A stretch of 64,000 nucleotides of DNA from Acidovorax sp. MR-S7 (GTDB taxonomy: Bacteria; Pseudomonadota; Gammaproteobacteria; Burkholderiales; Burkholderiaceae_C), in NCBI RefSeq assembly GCF_000400995.2, contig NZ_DF238999.1, positions 1 through 64,000 of the forward strand, written 5' to 3'. Shown piece by piece: positions 1 to 8,622 of this stretch. The stretch's first letter is position 1. Each line of letters begins with the position of its first letter. The notes under the pieces were generated by a model, which was not told the DNA's origin, did no database searches, and was given only the letters and a program-made list of their open reading frames with translations. A program made the position numbers and the translations under genes.

Positions 1-205
1 ATCCGCTATGGACTCATCTCGTCGGCTTGGCAGATCGGTCGTGCGGCCGCAGCGGGTTTTGCAGAACCTCCCTAAGAGCTTCGTGAAATCCATTTCAGGA
101 GAACCGAAGCCGTGATAGCTTTCGAGTTCAATCAAAAACCTCGTCAGTTGATCGTGCGAACCAACGGGCGCGTGAATAGCTGCTGCGCCAAGCCCAAGCA
201 GACTG

Positions 206-577
206 CTACTTCACCAAACCAGTCAATTTGAGAATGGATGTGTATTTCCGATAGTCGGCCCATGCCGCATCTCGGGTCGTGGGACCGTCTTGGTAGTTGA
301 CGTCGAGTGCGTTGTCCGCAACCCCTGAGAACCCGACACTGAGGGGTCCCGGCGATTTCTTCGCTGCCTGGAGAAGGTCGCCCAGATTCATGTACGGCGA
401 GTCGACGGGCACCAGCAACACGGGTGAGAAGTTGACGGTGTTGATCATCACTGGCAGCACATCGTCGGGGTTCTTGTAGGAAAGCTTGTTGACCTGAGGC
501 GAGAGTGCGAGATTGGAGTTCGGCAAGAACGCAAACGTATAGCCATCCTCTAGCACCTCGACTTTCGTGACTTTCAT
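206..577 (-). pseudogene. Remnant of a Bug-family (TctC-like) TTT receptor
   Basis: The 123-residue frame starts at the DGYT motif found about 80 residues into Bug-family periplasmic receptors and continues through the middle of the fold (a LLVP...SP segment, then a GFSG segment). It then jumps to a C-terminal-like tail (ADYRKY...GLVK). The signal peptide, the first domain and about 150 residues of the second domain are missing, so it cannot be a working receptor. It lies 47 bp downstream of an intact Bug gene on the same strand. A GGAG stands 9-10 bases before the ATG, so it may still be translated. I infer a decayed second receptor gene with an internal deletion. Confidence 0.6.
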
Positions 578-624
578 TGCTGCGTCTCCAGGAAGCGATT
601 GAGAGCCGATGAAAGAGTGCCTGC

Positions 625-1587
625 CTACTGCACCGTGATGTTTGCCGACTTCGCCACAGCGGCCCAGCGGTCGACTTCAGATGACGTCAGCTTGGCAAGC
701 GCTGCTGCGGTACCGCCGCCCGGATCGGCGCCCAGGCTGATCCATTGGTCGCGGAATCTCTTGCTCTCGAATGCAGCGTTGACGGCCTGGTTCAGGCGAT
801 CGACGACGGGCGCTGGAGTGCCGGCAGGTGCGAAAAGGCCGTACCAACTCGTGGCGTCGTAGTTGGGTGCGCCGCTCTCGGCGATCGTTGGAATCTCAGG
901 CAGGTAGCTGACGCGCTGAGAGCCGGTCACGGCGATCACCCGCACGCTGCCTGCGCGGATGTGCTGCAAAGCCGATGGCATCGTCTCGAACATGACCTGC
1001 GTGTTGCCCGAGATCAGGTCCACCATGGCTGGGCCCGACCCCCGATACGGGATATGCGTCATGTTCGTCTTGGTCACGCTCTTGAACAGTTCGGTCATGA
1101 GGTGCTGCATCGTGCCGGCGCCCGGCGTGGCGTAGCTGTACTTCTCGGGTGAGGCCTTGAGCAGAGCCACCAGCTCCTGCACGTTTCTCGCCAGCAGCGA
1201 GTTGGTCACGATGACCGCATGATTCACGCGGCCAAGCGGCGCGACCGGGGCCATCTTCCGGATGTCATAGCCGAGCTTGGGATAGACCGACTGCGCGATG
1301 GCGTGGTGCACTGCGCCGAACAGGACCGTGTACCCGTCTGGTGGCGCCTTGGACACGATGTCCGCTCCGATCGTCCCGCCCGCGCCGCCGCGGTTGTCGA
1401 CGACCACGGCCTGCCCCAGTTCCCTCCCAAGGGCCTCGGCCAGCGCTCGCGACAGAATGTCCACGGTTCCACCCGGCGGAAATGGCGCCACCAACTTCAC
1501 CACCTGGGACGGGTACTTGGCCTGGGCCCACGAAAAAGGCGTCAACGTGGTTGCCGCCAGTGCCAGCATCGCTTCTCTGCGTTTCAT
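625..1587 (-). CDS. Bug-family tripartite tricarboxylate transporter substrate-binding protein
   Basis: This is a periplasmic receptor of the TctC/Bug family, 320 residues, which is the usual family length. An export signal (MKRREAMLALAATTLTPFSWAQA) is followed by the family hallmarks: the first-strand motif VKLVAPFPPGGTVD, the VVDNRGGAGG motif near residue 65, the DGYT motif and the HIPYRGSGPA motif. Such proteins bind carboxylates for TctAB carriers or act as sensors. No tctA or tctB gene lies nearby. It is the third gene of a likely operon behind the CoA-transferase and the desulfinase-like protein (41 bp gap), so an organosulfur carboxylate is a reasonable guess for its ligand. A GGAG precedes the ATG. 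Confidence 0.9.
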   Translation of the reverse strand: MKRREAMLALAATTLTPFSWAQAKYPSQVVKLVAPFPPGGTVDILSRALAEALGRELGQAVVVDNRGGAGGTIGADIVSKAPPDGYTVLFGAVHHAIAQSVYPKLGYDIRKMAPVAPLGRVNHAVIVTNSLLARNVQELVALLKASPEKYSYATPGAGTMQHLMTELFKSVTKTNMTHIPYRGSGPAMVDLISGNTQVMFETMPSALQHIRAGSVRVIAVTGSQRVSYLPEIPTIAESGAPNYDATSWYGLFAPAGTPAPVVDRLNQAVNAAFESKRFRDQWISLGADPGGGTAAALAKLTSSEVDRWAAVAKSANITVQ

Positions 1588-1628
1588 TTTTTGTCTCCGT
1601 TCTTTTCTTGTTGGTCAGTGGCGCAGCC

Positions 1629-2828
1629 TCACGAGCCCTTTGCGGCTTTGAGATAGCCGTCGCGGGTCTGGGGCAGCTTCATGTCGAGCAGCTTGGAAGC
1701 GACCTGCGTTCGCAGGATCTGCGCCGTACCGCCGGCGATCGTGAACATGCGCGCGTCACGCACGTGGCGCTCCATCGGGTTGTGGCGCCCGTAGCCCGAC
1801 GAACCATAGAACTGCAGCGCGTCGTTGGTGACCTTGTTCGCGGTCTCCGCCGCGAAGATCTTGGCTCGCGCGGCCTTGTCGATATCGGGGAACTCGGTGC
1901 CGCTCGCCGCTGCCGAGCGCAGCAGCAGACGCGCGGCTTCCAACTGGGTGGACATGTCCGCGGCCATCCATTGCAGGCCCTGGAATTCGGCAATGGGCCG
2001 GCCGAACTGATGCCGCGACTTGAGGTAGGCCAGACCTTCCTCGAAGGCGCCCTGCGCAATGCCCAGCGCCACCGTGCCCGCGCCGACGCGCTGCGCGTTG
2101 TATGCGGTCATGAGTGAAGCGAATCCGCGCTTGAGGCCACCCGGCAGCGCGACCATCATCGACTTGTGGATCTTGAGATCGCGGAACTCGATGTGCGTCT
2201 CGGGGATGCCGCGCACCCCCATTGCGTACAGCCGGCGGCCGATCACGAGTTCGGTCGGTTCGTTGTCCTCCCGCACGCAGATGAACGCACCGACGCCTTG
2301 CTCCACGCCGTCATCGAACACGCGCGCGAAGATCAAGTGCAGCTTCGACACGCCGCCGCCGGTGATCCAGTACTTCTCGCCGTTCAGGATGTAGTGGTCG
2401 CCCTTCCTGTCGGCGCGTGTCGTCATCTCGCTCGCGGCGCTTCCGGCATTGGGTTCCGAGATGCAGATCGCTGGCTTGTCGCCCGCGAGAACCAGGCGCG
2501 CAGCCAGCTTCGCCTGCTCTTCCGAGCCGTACTTCACGATGGCACCAATCGCGCCCATGTTCGCCTCGACCGTGATACGGCCCATGGTGGCGCACGCCTT
2601 GGCCATCTCCTCGATGACGACGACGGTATCCAGGTAGGACAGGCCACGGCCACCGAGGCTCTTGGGCAGCGTCATGCCCATGAAGCCCGCCTCACGCAGT
2701 TGCGCGATGTTGTCCCAGGGGTACTGCTCGGTCTTGTCCGTCTCCGCAGCGGTGGGCGCGAACACGGATTGAGCCAGATCGCGTGCCTGCGCCTGCAACT
2801 TCAGTTGCTCGGGGGTGAGGTCGTACAT
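1629..2828 (-). CDS. acd: Acyl-CoA-dehydrogenase-fold protein, likely 3-sulfinopropionyl-CoA desulfinase (Acd)
   Basis: A 399-residue flavoprotein of the acyl-CoA dehydrogenase superfamily, with the N-terminal helical domain, the ISEPNAGS beta-domain motif near 124-130 and the C-terminal helical domain. The catalytic base is missing at both known positions: the YEGT motif of medium-chain enzymes reads AGGT (Gly366), and the helix-G glutamate of isovaleryl/long-chain enzymes is Gln246. Arg84 is present in ATMGR. From memory of the literature, Arg84 and Gln246 carry these same numbers in the desulfinase AcdDPN7 of Advenella mimigardefordensis, which turns 3-sulfinopropionyl-CoA into propionyl-CoA and sulfite. 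The gene lies 9 bp behind a CaiB/BaiF CoA-transferase, the partner seen in the 3-mercaptopropionate pathway. An ordinary dehydrogenase is unlikely given the missing base. Confidence 0.85.
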   Translation of the reverse strand: MYDLTPEQLKLQAQARDLAQSVFAPTAAETDKTEQYPWDNIAQLREAGFMGMTLPKSLGGRGLSYLDTVVVIEEMAKACATMGRITVEANMGAIGAIVKYGSEEQAKLAARLVLAGDKPAICISEPNAGSAASEMTTRADRKGDHYILNGEKYWITGGGVSKLHLIFARVFDDGVEQGVGAFICVREDNEPTELVIGRRLYAMGVRGIPETHIEFRDLKIHKSMMVALPGGLKRGFASLMTAYNAQRVGAGTVALGIAQGAFEEGLAYLKSRHQFGRPIAEFQGLQWMAADMSTQLEAARLLLRSAAASGTEFPDIDKAARAKIFAAETANKVTNDALQFYGSSGYGRHNPMERHVRDARMFTIAGGTAQILRTQVASKLLDMKLPQTRDGYLKAAKGS

Positions 2829-2837
2829 TGATTTCTC

Positions 2838-4037
2838 CTAATTGGTTGCACGTTGGCCGAGCCAATCGGCCAGTACTTCGGCGGCATGCTCATTCAGCCG
2901 TGGCGGCGGACGCCTGTAGGTCGGCGGCGTGCCGGACATCCGCAGAGGGTTGGCCAGGAGCCGAACCTCGCCACCCTCGGCCCACTCACAGGGCATGCGC
3001 AGTTCCGCACCGCGCGCCTGCACATGCGGATCGGCAAACACCTCTTCCAGGTTGTTCACGGGTCCGCAGGGAACCCCGACCGCATCGAGTGCTTCCAGCC
3101 ACTGCGCGCGGGGTTTCTTCTTGAGCGCGTTGTCGACAAGTTCGCACAGCGCCACCCGGTTGCAGATGCGCATGGGGTTGGTCGCATACCGCTCATCGGT
3201 CGCCAGCGGCAGGATGTCCGCCACTTCGCAGAAGCGCCGGAACTGGGCGTCGTTGCCCACTGCAAGGATCATTGGCGCATCCGCCGTGGAGAACACCTGG
3301 TAGGGAACGATGTTTGGATGGCCGTTGCCCAACCGTTCCGGAACTTGCCTATCGCTCAAGAAGTTGGTGCCGGCGTTGACCAACCAGGAGATCTGTGTGT
3401 CGAGCAGCGAGATATCGATGTGTTGGCCCTCGCCGGTAGCGTCGCGGTGCCGCAGCGCCGCAAGGATGCCGACGGTGGCGTACATCCCGGTCATGACGTC
3501 GGCGATGCCGACGCCGACCTTCATGGGTTCGCCCTTGGGTTCACCGGTGAGGCTCATGATCCCGCCCATGCCCTGGATCAGGAAGTCGTATCCGGGCCGG
3601 CTCGCGTAGGGGCCGGTCTGCCCGAACCCCGTCACCGAGCAATAGACCAGGCGGGGATAGCGGGACTTGATCTGCTCGTACGCCAAGCCGTACTTAGCAA
3701 GGCCACCGACCTTGTAGTTCTCGAGCAGCACATCGGCTTGCGCGAGCAGTTGATGAACGAGTTCCTGCCCGGTCTCGAAGCTAATGTCGATCGCGATAGA
3801 ACGCTTGTTGCGGTTGGCCGAGAGGTAGTAGGCGCTCTCCTCCGTCTCGCGACCCGTGGCGTCCAGCACGTAGGGAGGACCCCATTTGCGCGTGTCGTCC
3901 CCTTCGCCCGGCCTCTCTACCTTGACGACGTCGGCACCCAGGTCCCCCAGGATCTGCGCGGCGGTCGGCGCTGCGAGGATGCGCGAAAGGTCCAGGACCT
4001 TGATGCCCGCGAGCGAGGCCTTCGGCTCTGTCTTCAT
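2838..4037 (-). CDS. CaiB/BaiF family III CoA-transferase, likely succinyl-CoA:3-sulfinopropionate CoA-transferase (Act-like)
   Basis: A 399-residue family III CoA-transferase. The start region carries GIKVLDLSRILAAPTAAQILGD and the LGADVVKVERP motif. The VGIADVMTG segment supplies the conserved aspartate that forms the acyl anhydride in this family. I chose the ATG at 4037 because the family consensus starts directly after it; an upstream start at 4067 would add ten atypical residues. It is first in the likely operon act-acd-bug, with a 9 bp gap to the desulfinase. That makes activation of 3-sulfinopropionate, as done by Act of Variovorax paradoxus TBEA6, the best guess. The family is certain; the substrate comes from context. 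Confidence 0.75.
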   Translation of the reverse strand: MKTEPKASLAGIKVLDLSRILAAPTAAQILGDLGADVVKVERPGEGDDTRKWGPPYVLDATGRETEESAYYLSANRNKRSIAIDISFETGQELVHQLLAQADVLLENYKVGGLAKYGLAYEQIKSRYPRLVYCSVTGFGQTGPYASRPGYDFLIQGMGGIMSLTGEPKGEPMKVGVGIADVMTGMYATVGILAALRHRDATGEGQHIDISLLDTQISWLVNAGTNFLSDRQVPERLGNGHPNIVPYQVFSTADAPMILAVGNDAQFRRFCEVADILPLATDERYATNPMRICNRVALCELVDNALKKKPRAQWLEALDAVGVPCGPVNNLEEVFADPHVQARGAELRMPCEWAEGGEVRLLANPLRMSGTPPTYRRPPPRLNEHAAEVLADWLGQRATN

Positions 4038-4177
4038 GCCGCAGCTCCGCTGAAGCAGCTGGAGCAAGCGAATGGCACCCGCAAATCGAGCCTGTGGGGG
4101 GAGCTGAAGAGTTCCATGTGTCTCGCGCTTCTCGTAGTCGTGTGAAGAGAAGTCTAGATTTCATGTTCTTCACTCTC

Positions 4178-4192
4178 AATTGAATTTCAATT
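4178..4192. promoter_or_regulatory. Perfect palindrome, candidate LysR operator upstream of the CoA-transferase gene
   Basis: AATTGAA-T-TTCAATT is a perfect inverted repeat with 7-bp arms and a 1-bp spacer. It sits about 140 bp upstream of the CoA-transferase start. TTGAA/TTCAA half-sites recur at two other promoters in this cluster (6432-6466 and 6757-6766, next to the LysR gene), so a shared LysR-type operator is plausible. Confidence 0.45.
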
Positions 4193-4631
4193 CAACTTTG
4201 TATTGCGCGAGTTCACGGAGGGCGCCGGCCGCGGTGGGCACCCCGCCAGCATGGAAGGCCGCAGTAGCGTGCGACCGTGAAGGACGATTTGGCCCGCTAC
4301 GGGCAAACAAGCACGGCTTTGGTTTGGTCGGCACAGACCAACATCGACGATTCGGCAGGCGTGATGGCCGCACCTCGGCGGACGAGCATCAGCGCCGCGA
4401 GGCCGGGCTGATACTCGGCTCGCAGATCGATGACGCGGAAACTCCAACCCGATCTTGATGGCTCCAGCACGAAGCTTCGGCGCGCTGGGCGTTCGTAGAC
4501 GAGCCGTCGGCAGCCCTCGTTTCATAGGGGCGAGAGTTTGGCCACGAGGTGTTCTGCGAGACTAAGCTCCGTACCTCCGGAACTGAGGCCGCGTAGGATG
4601 CAGACTCGTTGCTGCGGCGGCTTCCTTGAAG
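4193..4631. other. Non-coding or decayed stretch
   Basis: About 440 bp between the palindrome and the end of the YeiH gene. Short minus-strand frames here have protein-like composition for 50-60 residues but no start, no recognised domain and no conserved motif. It may be the remains of a gene. I see no RNA gene or clear terminator in it. Confidence 0.4.
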
Positions 4632-5645
4632 CTACAACGCGAGTAGAGCGATCAATACGAATGTCGCAATGAAGAGAGTCTCGACAAAGAGCATCAGGAC
4701 AGGTTGCCAGCCTAGTTTCAGTAACTCTTCAAACGACGTCTTGACGCCGGCGGCAGCGATGGCGATCACCAGCAGCCACCGCGATGATTCGCTGGCAAGC
4801 GCGGTGACAGCCGGGGGCCAGACCCCCAGGCTGGACAAGACGACCAACGCCATGAATGCAACGAGAAATCCAGGAACGGAAGGGACCCTGCTTCCCACCT
4901 TCGCATTTCCGGCTTCACCGCTCAGCTTGCGCAGGGCAAAGGTGATCACGATGACGACCGGCACCAGGAGAAGCACTCTGAACAACTTCACCAGGGTCGC
5001 AGCGTCGGCGGCTTCCGGACCAAGGAGCATCCCCGCTGCCACGACCTGCGCCACGTCGTGAATCGTCCCCCCCAAGAAAACACCACTCTGGATCGGCGAC
5101 AACGGCAAGTAGTGCAATGCGAATGGGTAGACGATCATCGCGAGCGTCGAAAATACCGTGACGCCAACCACTGTGAACAAAGTCAGCCGCTCGTTCTCCT
5201 TCGACTGAGGCAGCACTGCCGCGATCGCCATGGCGGCGGACGCTCCACAGATCGCTACTGCGCCGCCGGACAGCAATCCTTCCTCCATACGACGGCTCAG
5301 CAGCCGCGACATGGCCAGGCCACAAAGGATCGTCAAGCACAGGCCCAGAGCAACGATGATCCCTGTGCGTAGCCCAAGGTGGGCCACTTGGTCGGCGGTA
5401 ATCCGCGCTCCCAGCAACGCGACGCCGGTTCGAAGCAGCGTGCGTGCGCAGAAGTCGATTCCCGCGGAGATCTGCGGGTTGCCGTGAAGGAAGTGAAATG
5501 TCAGCCCGATCAGGAGCGCGTAGAGCAGTTGCGGCCCGCCGTAGTGCTGAGATAGGAAGGTAGCGGCGAGTGCGATCGTGACGCATACGATGGTTCCGGG
5601 CCACTTGCCTGCAACGGATGTGCGCAGGAGCGCGATTCTTTTCAT
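4632..5645 (-). CDS. YeiH/UPF0324 family putative sulfate (sulfite) exporter
   Basis: A 337-residue inner-membrane protein with about nine or ten hydrophobic segments. Family motifs are visible: GGPQLLYALLIGL near residue 35, FCARTLLRTGVALLGARIT, SGGAVAICGASAAMAIAAVLP and GGTIHDVAQVVAAG. Members are annotated as putative sulfate exporters. In taurine and mercaptopropionate pathways an exporter of the sulfite released by the desulfonating or desulfinating enzyme is expected, so export of sulfite or sulfate formed by the Acd-like protein is the likely role. A paralogue is encoded at 19782-20828. It lies on the same strand as acd but is separated from it by more than 550 bp. Confidence 0.85.
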   Translation of the reverse strand: MKRIALLRTSVAGKWPGTIVCVTIALAATFLSQHYGGPQLLYALLIGLTFHFLHGNPQISAGIDFCARTLLRTGVALLGARITADQVAHLGLRTGIIVALGLCLTILCGLAMSRLLSRRMEEGLLSGGAVAICGASAAMAIAAVLPQSKENERLTLFTVVGVTVFSTLAMIVYPFALHYLPLSPIQSGVFLGGTIHDVAQVVAAGMLLGPEAADAATLVKLFRVLLLVPVVIVITFALRKLSGEAGNAKVGSRVPSVPGFLVAFMALVVLSSLGVWPPAVTALASESSRWLLVIAIAAAGVKTSFEELLKLGWQPVLMLFVETLFIATFVLIALLAL

Positions 5646-5854
5646 AGGAATGTGTTGTTAGGGCGGGCGATCGCTTCTCGCGGCACCGTTGTCGCAGCTG
5701 ATCTGGCCGCTACCGCTCCCATCCGCTGCGACGTTGTTCTTTGCCCAATCGGACGCATGCCCAGGAATGCACAGGCAGCCCGAAGCCAACATCATCCAGT
5801 CGAACTGGTGGACTCGATCACCTAAATCGCGGCAACCGGCCCGACGTCTTCACG

Positions 5855-6328
5855 TTATTCACTTCGCTGATCCGGCAATCGAATCGCCAGCATCTCTCCC
5901 ACTGCGCATGTTTGCTGCCCGGCAGTCAGCGTCAGGTCGATCCAGGCCTTTCGCGCTTCGAGCGAACGAAGCACGCCCTTGACGACCAGTTCGACCCCGA
6001 GGGGCGTGGGCTTCTTGAAATCGACCTTCAGGGACGCGGTGACAAAGCGGATCGCCTCGCGCCCGTCGCCGGCTTGTCGCCCTTCCGCCTGATACGCAAA
6101 CGCGGCAGCCGACGCGGTGCCGTGGCAGTCGAGCAGTGATGCGATCATTCCGCCATAGACGTGATCGGGAACGCCTCCGCTGTACTTGGCGTCGGGCATG
6201 AACCGGGCGATGGTTTCGTGGCCGACGAGATAGCTCTTCAGATGATGGCCGTGCGCGTTGCTCGGCCCACAGCCGAAGCAATGCGCGAACTCCGGCGGAT
6301 AAAGGTCCTGGATAGCCAATGAGGCCAT
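5855..6328 (-). CDS. PaaI-type hotdog-fold thioesterase
   Basis: A 157-residue protein of the hotdog thioesterase superfamily. It opens with PPEFAHCFGCGPSNAHGHHLK, a start typical of PaaI-like acyl-CoA thioesterases. The YGGMIASLLDCHGTASA helix carries the usual active-site region, followed by the VTASLKVDFKKPTPLG strand. The ATG at 6328 is chosen because the conserved domain begins there; a longer frame to 6502 runs through the promoter repeats. It would hydrolyse an acyl-CoA, either to release a dead-end intermediate or to recover CoA in the organosulfur pathway. It is divergent from the LysR gene. Confidence 0.8.
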   Translation of the reverse strand: MASLAIQDLYPPEFAHCFGCGPSNAHGHHLKSYLVGHETIARFMPDAKYSGGVPDHVYGGMIASLLDCHGTASAAAFAYQAEGRQAGDGREAIRFVTASLKVDFKKPTPLGVELVVKGVLRSLEARKAWIDLTLTAGQQTCAVGEMLAIRLPDQRSE

Positions 6329-6431
6329 AGGTTCATCCCATTTTTGAAATTTCAGGGCACTGATGGGGCGGTTCTCACGGAATCGCCAGATCGCCCGAGC
6401 CGAACATCGCGTGTCGGGCTTGTTGTAATTT

Positions 6432-6466
6432 TTCAGTTCAAATGCTTCACTGGCAATTGAACTGAA
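6432..6466. promoter_or_regulatory. Inverted repeat, candidate LysR operator of the thioesterase gene
   Basis: TTCAGTTCAA at 6432-6441 is repeated as its exact reverse complement TTGAACTGAA at 6457-6466, with a 15-bp spacer. A further TTCAA follows directly. The repeat lies 104-138 bp upstream of the thioesterase ATG and shares TTGAA/TTCAA half-sites with 4178-4192 and 6757-6766. The arm length and spacing suit a dimeric regulator such as the adjacent LysR protein. Confidence 0.5.
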
Positions 6467-6756
6467 TTTCAACCTGGCAGTCGAAGAAACGCTCTGATCC
6501 ATAGAGTGGCATCAGAAGCGCGCGTCTAGGGAGATGTCAGTTCAGGGTGGTCAGCAAACGCTGAATCAACCGCGTTCTACTCAATACGAGTAGCGCGACT
6601 TCGAGAACGGCGGCGCCTCTATCGAGCGAGAGGATCGCTGCACATGGACCCCGAAGTTGTTTCGGTACTGAAGTGCGCCGCACCCTAAATGATCTGGCGT
6701 ATGGCGACTTGCCGCACTCTGCCTATGTCCTTAGAATTCATCAATCCCTCTGTGAA

Positions 6757-6766
6757 TTGAATTCAA
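6757..6766. promoter_or_regulatory. TTGAATTCAA palindrome directly before the LysR gene
   Basis: A perfect 10-bp palindrome ends 5 bp before the ATG of the LysR gene at 6772. Another GAATTC occurs at 6734-6739. Its position over the translation start region suggests autoregulation, and the half-sites match those at 4178-4192 and 6432-6466. Confidence 0.4.
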
Positions 6767-6771
6767 AATCA

Positions 6772-7683
6772 ATGCCGCGACGATCCGAGAAAACTGCACC
6801 CACCTTGCGGCAACTTGAGCTTTTTTTGGCGCTTGTATCCTCAAGCGGCATTGCCGGCGCAGGAGCAAAGCTCGGCATGTCGGCGTCGGCGACCAGCCAC
6901 GCGTTGCGCGCGTTGGAAAGCGCGTTGGGAACCGAACTGATTGATCGTCACTCGCCCGGTGTCGCCCTCACCTATACGGGAGAGCATGTGCTTCCGCACG
7001 TTCGCGACGTCTTTGCATCTCTTCAGTTGGTCAGGGCGACAGCATTGGCTGGGGCCGAACTCAAGACCGGGTTGCTGCGCATCGGCTCTTTCGGCGCAAG
7101 CGCTACGATACGTGTTCTCCCGCCCTTGCTGGAGCGGTTCAGGGCACGCTATCCCGGGGTTGATATAACAGTCACCGAGAAGCCTGACGAGCAAACATCT
7201 CGGGATTTGATAGAACGTCGCCTGGAACTCGCGGCGGTTACGTTGCCAAAACCTGATTTCGACTCCCAGACCCTGGCCATCGACGAACTGGTTGCCGTTC
7301 TACCGTTCAACCATCCTCTGGCAAAGCTGGACACAGTTCCCCTCAAGGAGTTGACGATTGATCCGTTCGTCATGACCCGAGCGGGGTCGCAGGCATTGGT
7401 GACCAAGCTCTTTGCCAGGAATGGGCTTCGCCCGCGGGTGGAATACGAACTGCTTCAACTCATGTCGATTCTGGAACTGGTAGCCAGCGGCAAGGGCGTC
7501 TCTATTCTTGCCAAGCTGGCACTTCCGGATCAATACAACGGGACGGTGTTTCGCCCAATCACCCCTGGCAGCACGAGACGCATCGGCTTGGTGTGCCTGA
7601 ATGAGAGCAGATTGTCGCCAGTCGCCAGGGCGTTTTGGCAGGACACTCGGAGACATCGGACCAGCCAGAAATTGGGGGCATAG
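6772..7683 (+). CDS. LysR-family transcriptional regulator
   Basis: A 303-residue LysR-type regulator. The N-terminal helix-turn-helix (TLRQLELFLALVSSSGIAGA, then SASATSHALRALESALGTELID) is followed by the effector domain, including LLRIGSFGASATIRVLPPLL. The ATG at 6772 is preferred over one at 6673 because the HTH begins about ten residues after it. The gene is divergent from the thioesterase gene and likely controls this cluster through the TTGAA/TTCAA repeats. The inducer is unknown; an organosulfur acid or its CoA ester is an inference. Confidence 0.85.
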   Translation: MPRRSEKTAPTLRQLELFLALVSSSGIAGAGAKLGMSASATSHALRALESALGTELIDRHSPGVALTYTGEHVLPHVRDVFASLQLVRATALAGAELKTGLLRIGSFGASATIRVLPPLLERFRARYPGVDITVTEKPDEQTSRDLIERRLELAAVTLPKPDFDSQTLAIDELVAVLPFNHPLAKLDTVPLKELTIDPFVMTRAGSQALVTKLFARNGLRPRVEYELLQLMSILELVASGKGVSILAKLALPDQYNGTVFRPITPGSTRRIGLVCLNESRLSPVARAFWQDTRRHRTSQKLGA

Positions 7684-7888
7684 CATGGAGCGCTCGCCCG
7701 CCGGACAAGCTCTAGGCTACGCCAGATCATCGCTCTCCACCACAAACTTCGGCGGATCCTACGACTTCGACGTCATCGGCAGCGTAAGCGTCGACCGAGC
7801 ACCGCATTAACGCGTTGATCTTCCTCAGGCAGGGTGGGCAACTGCATAGTCATGTCCCACGGCAGCGACTCATCAATGCGGTTGATGG

Positions 7889-8030
7889 GTGCTCAGTGAT
7901 GCGCTCGAGAACGTGCCGCAGATACTGAGCAACGGCAAGCGGATCTTCGCGCTGGCCTTCCGGCGCTGGATCGTCGAGCAAACGCGTGTTCCTGCCGCCT
8001 CCGTCGAGGGACTGGCATTGCGTTGTGGCA
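7889..8030 (+). pseudogene. 5' part of an IS66-family tnpA (OrfA), cut by an IS5-family element
   Basis: The frame beginning at GTG 7889 gives a helix-turn-helix protein start (RRWIVEQTRVPAASVEGLALRCGI) typical of the IS66 accessory protein TnpA. The frame stops making sense at the TTAA at 8031. It resumes after the right-hand TTAA at 11046 with N-A-N-Q-L-R-R, rebuilding the family sequence CGINANQLRR. This shows the IS5-family element landed in this gene. Confidence 0.65.
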
Positions 8031-8034
8031 TTAA

Positions 8035-8622
8035 GGAAGGTCTGCGCAATGCGCTTTGAGATGTGCTGATGCGGAGCCGCCAAGCCAATTCGCCTTCTCA
8101 GCTTCGCCAGCACGCGGGGCGACGCCGTTTTCGGCCCATTTCCTGGCCGTTCGGCTGTTTGCAGACGCACACATGCCTGCGCTCCCATCAGAGTGCTCCG
8201 CGCCATCCACAGGTTGGACAGCGCAAACAGCGTGTGCAACTGCGCGGTGTTCTTCACCAGCCCGCGGTAGCGCACCTTGACGTGTCCGAACTGGCGCTTG
8301 ATCACCCGGAACGGGTGCTCGACCTTGGCCCGGATGCTGGCCTTGAGGCGTTCGAGCTGGTCGGTCAGCTCGTCGACCAGGCGAGCCCTGTCCAGCAGCT
8401 TGCGCTTGCCTGGGTGCATGGCGATGTTCCAGCGCACCCCAGCTTTGGCATCGGGACGCTTGTCCGCTCCTTGATAGCCGGCGTCGCCCCAAGCCTCGGT
8501 CTCCTCGCCATGCAGCAGCGTGTTGGCCTCGATCACGTCGTTGACGCTACCGGCCGTGCCGCGCACCGTGTGCACCAGGCCCGAGTCCGCATCCACGCCG
8601 ATGTGGGCTTTCATGCCGAAAT
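8035..8622 (-). pseudogene. 3' exon of the IS5-family transposase gene
   Basis: This encodes the C-terminal half of an IS5-family transposase, beginning FGMKAHIGVDADSGLVHTV. It includes the DAGYQGADKR segment with a catalytic aspartate and the VEHPFRVIKRQFGHVKVRYRGL segment with the catalytic glutamate. The frame has no stop before the left terminal repeat and reads on to 7850, so the natural stop appears lost. The matching N-terminal half lies at 10473-10979 beyond the group II intron. Confidence 0.75.

Noticed and set aside
1-205. Possible gene start at the left window edge
   Set aside because: No frame with recognisable protein sequence and no repeat; left unannotated.
2853-4145. 430-codon plus-strand frame opposite the CoA-transferase
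   Set aside because: Antisense shadow of a clear CaiB/BaiF gene; no family motif.
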